Below are positions 57,746-64,000 of a DNA stretch of 64,000 bases, piece by piece. The stretch lies in assembly GCF_019097595.1 (NCBI RefSeq), contig NC_080715.1:1964573-2028572 (forward strand), written 5' to 3'. How positions within the stretch are numbered: position 1 is the first letter of the stretch; the number at the start of each line of letters is the position of its first letter. The notes under the pieces are model-generated. The model saw nothing but the letters and a program-made list of their open reading frames with translations, did no database searches and was not told where the DNA came from. A program made the translations under genes and the position numbers. This DNA is from Hemibagrus wyckioides (taxonomy: Eukaryota > Chordata > Actinopteri > Siluriformes > Bagridae).

Positions 57746-59488
57746 ATGACCTGTGGTGTGATGAGTGAATGAGTGAGTGATCTGTGGTGTGATTATTGAG
57801 TGATCTGTGGTGTGATTAGTGAGTGATTTGTGGTGTGATGAGTGATTGGATCTGTGGTGTGATTGGATCTGTGGTGTGATTGGATCTGTGGTGTGATGAG
57901 TGAGTAACCTGTGGTGTGATGAGTGAGTAACCTGTGGTGTGATGAGTGAGTGATTGATCTGTGGTGTGATGAGTGAGAGATTGATTGATCTGTGGTCTGA
58001 TGAGTGAGTGATTTGTGGTGTGATGAGTGAGTGAGTGATTGATCTGTGGTGTGATGAGTGAGTGAGTGATTGATCTGTGGTGTGATGAGTGAGTGAGTGA
58101 TTGATCTGTGGTGTGATGAGTGAGTGATCTGTGGTGTGATGAGTGAGTGAGTGACCTGTGGTGTGATGAGTGAGCGAGTGATCTGTGGTGTGATGAGTGA
58201 GTGAGTGAGTGATCTGTGGTGTGATGAGTGAGTGATCTGTGGTGTGATGAGTGAGTGATCTGTGGTGTGATGAGTGAGTGAGTGATCTGTGGTGTGATGA
58301 GTGAGTGAGTGAGTGATCTGTGGTGTGATGAGTGAGTGATCTGTGGTGTGATGAGTGAGTGATCTGTGGTGTGATGAGTGAGTGATCTCTGGTGTGATGA
58401 GTGAGTGATCTGTGGTGTGATGAGTGAGTGATCTGTGGTGTGATGAGTGAGTGATCTCTGGTGTGATGAGTGAGTGATCTGTGGTGTGATGAGTGAGTGA
58501 GTGAGTGATCTGTGGTGTGATGAGTGAGTGAGTGATCTGTGGTGTGATGAGTGAGTGAGTGAGTGAGTGAGTGAGTGATCTGTGGTGTGATGAGTGAGTG
58601 AGTGAGTGATCTGTGGTGTGATGAGTGAGTGATCTGTGGTGTGATGAGTGAGTGATCTGTGGTGTGATGAGTGAGTGATATGTGGTGTGATGAGTGAGTG
58701 AGTGATCTGTGGTGTGATGAGTGAGTGATCTGTGGTGTGATGAGTGAGTGATCTGTGGTGTGATGAGTGAGTGAGTGAGTGATCTGTGGTGTGATGAGTG
58801 AGTGATCTGTGGTGTGATGAGTGAGTGAGTGATCTGTGGTGTGATGAGTGAGTGATCTGTGGTGTGATGAGTGAGTGATCTGTGGTGTGATGAGTGAGTG
58901 AGTGATCTGTGGTGTGATGAGTGAGTGATCTGTGGTGTGATGAGTGAGTGAGTGATCTGTGGTGTGATGAGTGAGTGAGTGATCTGTGGTGTGATGAGTG
59001 AGTGATCTGTGGTGTGATGAGTGAGTGAGTGATCTGTGGTGTGATGAGTGAGTGAGTGATCTGTGGTGTGATGAGTGAGTGATCTGTGGTGTGATGAGTG
59101 AGTGAGTGAGTGATCTGTGGTGTGATGAGTGAGTGAGTGATCTGTGGTGTGATGAGTGAGTGATCTGTGGTGTGATGAGTGAGTGAGTGAGTGAGTGATC
59201 TGTGGTGTGATGAGTGAGTGAGTGAGTGATCTGTGGTGTGATGAGTGAGTGAGTGAGTGAGTGAGTGAGTGATCTGTGGTGTGATGAGTGAGTGATCTGT
59301 GGTGTGATGAGTGAGTGATCTGTGGTGTGATGAGTGAGTGATCTGTGGTGTGATGAGTGAGTGAGTGAGTGAGTGATCTGTGGTGTGATGAGTGAGTGAG
59401 TGAGTGAGTGATCTGTGGTGTGATGAGTGAGTGAGTGAGTGATCTGTGGTGTGATGAGTGAGTGAGTGAGTGATCTGTGGTGTGATTA
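57746..59488 (+). repeat. Array H: GATCTGTGGTGTGATGAGTGAG satellite, 20-40 bp units
   Basis: The core ATCTGTGGTGTGATGAGTGA is followed by one to seven GAGT tetramers, so unit length steps by 4 bp (mostly 24 and 28 bp); about 65 units. It is thus a minisatellite with a microsatellite embedded in every unit. The left 250 bp is degenerate (GATTGG, CCTGTGG, ATTGATTG variants); the rest is nearly perfect. Confidence 0.94.
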
Positions 59489-60815
59489 ATGATGGATCTC
59501 TGTTTTTTTAAGGAGGGAGTGATTAATAAATCTCACTCTCTCTTCATTCTAACTGTCCTTTTTTAAATTTCATGCAAATCTCTTCTTCTCAGATGAATCA
59601 ACACAATTATATGAAGGTGTTATTAATGTGGCTTTTGAAAGCTCGCTCTCGCTGCTGTTTAAATACGATTATTCGACCAGGAGACCTTTCAGAGAGAGCA
59701 GCAGACAAAAGCAGCTTTTTAAAGGTGAATTAACCAGATTACAGTTTAAAAGCCACAGAGTCAGAGCTCAGACACATCATACAGAAACCACACACATGGA
59801 ACTGATCTTCACTAGTGGTGTGTGTGTGTGTGTGTGTGGTGTCTATTTGCTTTAATGCTCATTTGAATTCATGGAAAGTTGCTGGAAGTGGTATGGTGGG
59901 CTGATATTTCTGAATAGCTGCTGAGTTATGATACGTGTCTGGAGCTCTGTATGAAGAACATGGTTTTCTTCAGTGAAGCGGTGGAGCTGAAGCACTGAGA
60001 CTAATTCTTCCAAGAACTCAGGAGTGGTGGTGATATATTTATACTTTAAATATAAAACAAGAATATTAGTGTATAATGCATGTTACACCCCCGAAAGTGT
60101 TCCATCAGTGACACATCTAACAAGTTTTCTAACAGGTAATGGAAATCCATCTTAATCTTTTCAGTAAATAAAGGGACTCGTCTTCAGACACGTCGTTTAA
60201 CAACATATTTAAGTTTTAGATTGATTGTTCAGGAATGTTAATTAAACTGACCGTCAGAGTTTTGTTTAAAAGGGAACTCTATACTACACAAAGCCTTTAG
60301 CTTTCCATAAGCAGGTCTTCATCTCAGGAGTCACGTGTCTCACGTGTTTCTCAAATTCTGGAGAAATTCATCTGCCAAATGATTAAATGATTCATAAATA
60401 ATTCTGAAAGTAATCTTATTTTCTGCAAAATTACACTCTGAGTAAGCTTTGTGTCCTTACAAATCCCAGTTTAACGTCTCGGAATAAATGTGTTCGTGAT
60501 GAGACTGCACAAATACCTGCACTTTCAGCTTCAACCAACAAACTCCAACATTTCTCCTGACTTTCTATATTAAATCACTGTGTGTGTGTGTGTGTGTGTG
60601 TTGCACTCACTCTTTCAGATTTCATCAGCCTGCAGGTACATGAGTTGAAGCTCTACATATGTCACTGAGAGAACGGGAGACTGAAGAGGGAATCAATACC
60701 TTTTGAGTGTGTAAAGCTGAACCTAAACACACCAGCAGGTGACTATTCCAGATTTAAAGAATTCTGGATATAAATATATAAATTTAATGAGTGAGTCAGA
60801 GGTGATGGTGTTGAG
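59489..60815. other. Single-copy-like island; no gene recognised
   Basis: Mixed, AT-rich sequence with (TG)n at 59818-59838 and about 60581-60601. It includes an octamer-like ATGCAAAT (about 59572) and several TTAAT motifs. The 75-codon plus frame at 59628-59855 ends in a TG tract and has no domain. Confidence 0.5.
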
Positions 60816-60890
60816 GAAAAAACTTCTTGAGAAGACATGAAGAAACCTGGAGAGGAACCAGACTGAAAAGGGAACCTCCTCATCATCTGA
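60816..60890 (-). mobile_element. Fragment of the same LINE 3' family as 56583-57115
   Basis: GAAACCTGGAGAGGAACCAG, ACTGAAAAGGGAACC and TCCTCATCATCTG parallel the CTTGAGAGGAACCAG/AAGGGAACCCATCCTCAT block of the insert at 56845-56878. The orientation is inferred from that match. It leads without a gap into array I. Confidence 0.65.
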
Positions 60891-61170
60891 GAGTGGGATT
60901 ATAAATCATTATAAACACAGAGAGTGGGATTATAAATCATTATAAACACAGAGAGTGGGATTATAAATCATTAGAAACACAGAGAGTGGGATTATAAATC
61001 ATTATAAACACCGAGAGTGGGATTATAAATCATTATAAACACAGAGAGTGGGATTATAAATCATTATAAACACCGAGAGTGGGATTATAAATCATTATAA
61101 ACACAGAGAGTGGGATTATAAATCAATATAAACACAGAGAGTGGGATTATAAATCGTTATAAACACTGAT
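60890..61170 (+). repeat. Array I: 31-bp minisatellite (about 9 copies)
   Basis: The unit is GAGTGGGATTATAAATCATT plus ATAAACACAGA, 31 bp (GAGTGGG at 60891, 60922 and 60953). Copies differ by single bases (CACAG or CACCG, ATTAGAAAC, ATCGTTAT). The last copy decays into GATAAGGATTATAAATC. Confidence 0.93.
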
Positions 61171-61199
61171 GATAAGGATTATAAATCATTATAAAATGA

Positions 61200-61560
61200 G
61201 AATGAGAAATGAAATGAGATGATGATGAACTTTGGGACTTGACAACATGTATTGTGCAAAAATACAATAGCAGTGGTTGAGGTAGTGCAAAATAGAAATA
61301 AATATAAATATAGCAGCAGATGTAATATACACAGTGGAAGTAGTGCAATAAGTATCGAACAATATAAATTATGTGTGTTTGTGTCCACACAGGTGAGAGA
61401 GAGAGTGTGTGTGTGTGTATATGAGAGACAGAGAGTTCAGTCCTGGGTGTTGAGGAGCCTGATGGCTTGAGGAAAGAAACTGTTACACAGTCTGGTTGTG
61501 AGGCCCGAATGCTCCGGTAACTCTTTCCAGATGGCAGGAGGGTGAAGAGTGTGTGTGAGG
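61200..61560 (-). mobile_element. LINE 3' end, minus strand (copy 2)
   Basis: Shares the 3' UTR blocks of copy 1 (TATTGTGCAAAAATACAA, AGTGGTTGAGGTAGTGCAAA, AACAATATAAATTATG), then the C-terminal codons. Minus reads LFTLLPSGKSYRSIRA and, after a frame change, the QAIRLLNTQD-stop end at about 61437. The coding sequence on the far side of array J resumes at 63813 with IMDDPTHPSHT. Thus the element is split by its own expanded tandem repeat. Lacks the terminal tail seen in copy 1. Confidence 0.78.
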
Positions 61561-63812
61561 GGTGTGTGGGGTGTGTAAGAGTGTTTGTGTGTGTGTGTGA
61601 GGGGTGTGTGGGGTGTGTAAGAGTGTTTGTGTGTGTGTGTGAGGGGTGTGTGGGGTGTGTAAGAGTGTTTGTGTGTGTGAGGGGTGTGTAAAAGTGTGTG
61701 TGTGTGTGTGAGGGGTGTGTGGGGTGTGTAAGAGTGTGTGTGTGTGTGAGGGGTGTGTGGGGTGTGTAAGAGTGTTTGTGTGTGTGTGTGTGAGGGGTGT
61801 GTAAGAGTGTTTGTGTGTGTGTGAGGGGTGTGTGGGGTGTGTGTGAGGGGTGTGTAAGAGTGTGTGTGTGTGTGTGTGTGGGGTGTGTAAGAGTGTTTGT
61901 GTGTGTGTGTGAGGGGTGTGTAAAAGTGTGTGTGTGTGTGTGAGGGGTGTGTGGGGTGTGTAAGAGTGTTTGTGTGTGTGTGAGGGGTGTGTGGGGTGTG
62001 TAAGAGTGTGTGTGTGTGTGTGAGGGGTGTGTGGGGTGTGTAAGAGTGTGTGTGTGTGAGGGGTGTGTGGGGTGTGTAAGAGTGTGTGTGTGTGAGGGGT
62101 GTGTGGGGTGTGTAAGAGTGTGTGTGTGTGAGAGGGGTGTGTGGGGTGTGTAAGAGTGTGTGTGTGTGTGTGAGGGGTGTGTGGGGTGTGTAAGAGTGTG
62201 TGGGTGTGTGGGGTGTGTAAGAGTGTGTGTGTGTGTGAGGGGTGTGTGGGGTGTGTAAGAGTGTGTGTGTGTGTGAGGGGTGTGTGGGGTGTGTAAGAGT
62301 GTGTGTGCCTGAGGGGTGTGTGGGGTGTGTAAGAGTTTGTGTAAGAGTGTGTGTGTGTGTGAGGGGTGTGTGGGGTGTGTAAGAGTGTGTGTGTGTGTGA
62401 GGGGTGTGTGGGGTGTGTAAGAGTGTGTGTGTGTGTGAGGGGTGTGTAAGAGTGTATGTGTGTGAGGGGTGTGTGGGGTGTGTAAGTGTGTGTGTGTGTG
62501 TGAGGGGTGTGTAAGAGTGTGTGTGTGTGAGGGGTGCGTGGGGTGTGTAAGAGTGTGTGTGTGTGTGAGGGGTGTGTGGGGTGTGTAAGAGTGTGTGTGT
62601 GTGTGTGAGGGGTGTGTAAGAGTGTGTGTGTGTGAGGGGTGTGTGGGGTGTGTAAGAGTGTGTGTGTGTGAGGGGTGTGTGGGGTGTGTAAGAGTGTGTG
62701 TGTGTGTGTGAGGGGTGTGTAAGAGTGTGTGTGTGTGAGGGGTGTGTGGGGTGTGTAAGTGTGTGTGTGTGTGAGGGGTGTGTGGGGTGTGTAAGAGTGT
62801 GTGTGTGTGTGAGGGGTGTGTGGGGTGTGTAAGAGTGTGTGTGTGTGTGTGGGGGGTGTGTAAGAGTGTGTGTGTGTGAGGGGTGTGTGGGGTGTGTAAG
62901 AGTGTGTGTGTGTGAGGGGTGTGTGGGGTGTGTAAGAGTGTGTGTGTGTGTGAGGGGTGTGTAAGAGTGTGTGTGTGTGAGGGGTGTGTGGGGTGTGTAA
63001 GTGTGTGTGTGTGTGTGTGAGGGGTGTGTAAGAGTGTGTGTGTGTGAGGGGTGTGTGGGGTGTGTAAGAGTGTGTGTGTGTGTGTGTGTGTGTGGGGTGT
63101 GTAAGAGTGTGTGTGTGTGTGTGAGGGGTGTGTGGGGTGTGTAAGAGTGTGTGTGTGTGAGGGGTGTGTGGGGTGTGTAAGGGTGTGTGGGGTGTGTAAG
63201 AGTGTGTGTGTGTGTGTGAGGGGTGTGTGGGGTGTGTAAGAGTGTGTGTGTGTGTGTGAGGGGTGTGTGGGGTGTGTAAGAGTGTGTGTGTGTGTGAGGG
63301 GTGTGTGGGGTGTGTAAGAGTGTGTGTGTGTGTGAGGGGTGTGTGGGGTGTGTAAGTGTGTGTGTGTGTGTGAGGGGTGTGTGGGGTGTGTAAGAGTGTG
63401 TGTGTGTGTGAGGGGTGTGTGGGGTGTGTAAGAGTGTGTGTCTGTGTGTGTGAGGGTTGTGTGGGGTGTGTAAGGGTGTGTGGGGTGTGTGTGTGGGGTG
63501 TGTAAGAGTGTGTGAGGGGTGTGTGGGGTGTGTAAGAGTGTGTGTGTGTGTGAGGGGTGTGTGGGGTGTGTAAGGGTGTGTGGGGTGTGTGTGTGGGGTG
63601 TGTAAGAGTGTGTGTGTGTGTGAGGGGTGTGTGGGGTGTGTAAGAGTGTGTGTGTGTGAGGGGTGTGTAAGGGTGTGTGGGGTGTGTGTGTGGGGTGTGT
63701 AAGAGTGTGTGTGTGTGTGAGGGGTGTGTGGGGTGTGTAAGAGTGTGTGTGTGTGTGAGGGGTGTGTGGGGTGTGTAAGAGTGTGTGTGTGTGTGAGGGG
63801 TGTGTGGGGTCA
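61550..63812 (-). repeat. Array J: G-rich about 34-bp satellite expanded inside LINE coding sequence
   Basis: Units on plus combine a TG tract, GAGGGGTGTGTGGGGTGTGT and AAGAG; usual length is 30-38 bp, and about 65 units. Shorter subunits lacking the GAGGGG half also occur. Minus frames stay open (886 and 793 codons of THPSHTHTLLHTPHTPHT) because the unit derives from the LINE PTHPSHT codons. Each unit has two GGGG tracts 5 nt apart on plus. Confidence 0.93.
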
Positions 63813-64000
63813 TCCATAATACACTCACTGAAGAAGCAGTGTCTGAAGTGCTGTGTGAAATCATGCCTATCTATTGGATAAGGAGGTCATGTGACCATTA
63901 AAGGGCATCTACATCACATTACTCCAGCTTCTACTTGTCTGAAAGAGGTGCAAGTGTACAGCTGGACTGTGGCCAGAAATGCAGCATACATAGGAACACC
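63813..64000. other. Window edge beyond array J
   Basis: On minus, the first bases after the array read ...HCFFSECIMDDPTHPSHT, similar to the THCICRANSIVDDPTHPSHT of the copy at 42.9 kb but diverged. Beyond about 63870 nothing is recognised before the window ends. Confidence 0.45.

Noticed and set aside
61157..63864. 886- and 793-codon minus frames rich in Thr, His and Pro
   Set aside because: Satellite expansion of a short LINE codon run; only the terminal residues are LINE protein and they contain a frame change.

Overview
This window looks like teleost fish genomic DNA; an otophysan such as a catfish is a guess. The evidence is the repeat content: a Tc1-like DNA element ending in CACTATATTGCC, a tRNA-derived SINE carrying the GGGCCC(C/T)TGAGYGAGGCCC block, an L2/CR1-clade LINE with an SGNH-esterase ORF1, other LINE 3' ends, and many CA, GA, TTTA and TCTA microsatellites. 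I see no intact host protein-coding gene, no rRNA or tRNA gene, and nothing bacterial or phage-like. Nearly all long open frames are read-through of tandem repeats whose unit lacks stop codons.

Layout. 1-4.49 kb is ordinary intergenic DNA with a Tc1-derived inverted dimer (1690-2442). 4.49-6.50 kb is a 21-bp C-rich minisatellite (A). 6.5-8.5 kb is intergenic with a SINE. 8.49-9.06 kb is a second 21-bp array (B). 9.06-12.85 kb is intergenic with SINEs and microsatellites. 12.85-30.41 kb is a giant TTACTTCAG/(TG)n array (C) with higher-order units of about 1.1 and 2.33 kb. 30.4-32.3 kb is single-copy-like. 32.29-36.72 kb is a 16-bp array (D). 36.7-38.2 kb is intergenic. 38.2-42.1 kb is a decayed L2/CR1 LINE split by a probable solo LTR. 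42.1-43.1 kb is the 3' end of another LINE on the minus strand, fused to an 8-kb array of 19/21/23-bp units (E, 43.1-51.15 kb). 51.15-52.9 kb is intergenic with a small 34-bp array (K). 52.9-55.3 kb is a roughly 24-bp TGTTAGTGTG array (F). 56.4-57.5 kb is a 20-bp array split by a LINE 3' end (G). 57.75-59.49 kb is a roughly 24-bp array (H). 60.89-61.17 kb is a 31-bp array (I). 61.2-63.8 kb is a second minus-strand LINE 3' end with about 2.25 kb of tandem repeat expanded inside its coding sequence (J).

By addition of intervals, tandem arrays occupy about 40 of the 64 kb, made of at least ten unrelated units. The genes do not form a system. The notable biology is (i) satellites that begin inside retroelement sequence (J and its 3-unit counterpart at 42.87-42.94 kb, and possibly E and I), (ii) nested higher-order duplication in arrays A, C and D, and (iii) a retroelement graveyard with nested insertions. 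Function for any array is unproven. Array lengths also depend on the assembly being right.
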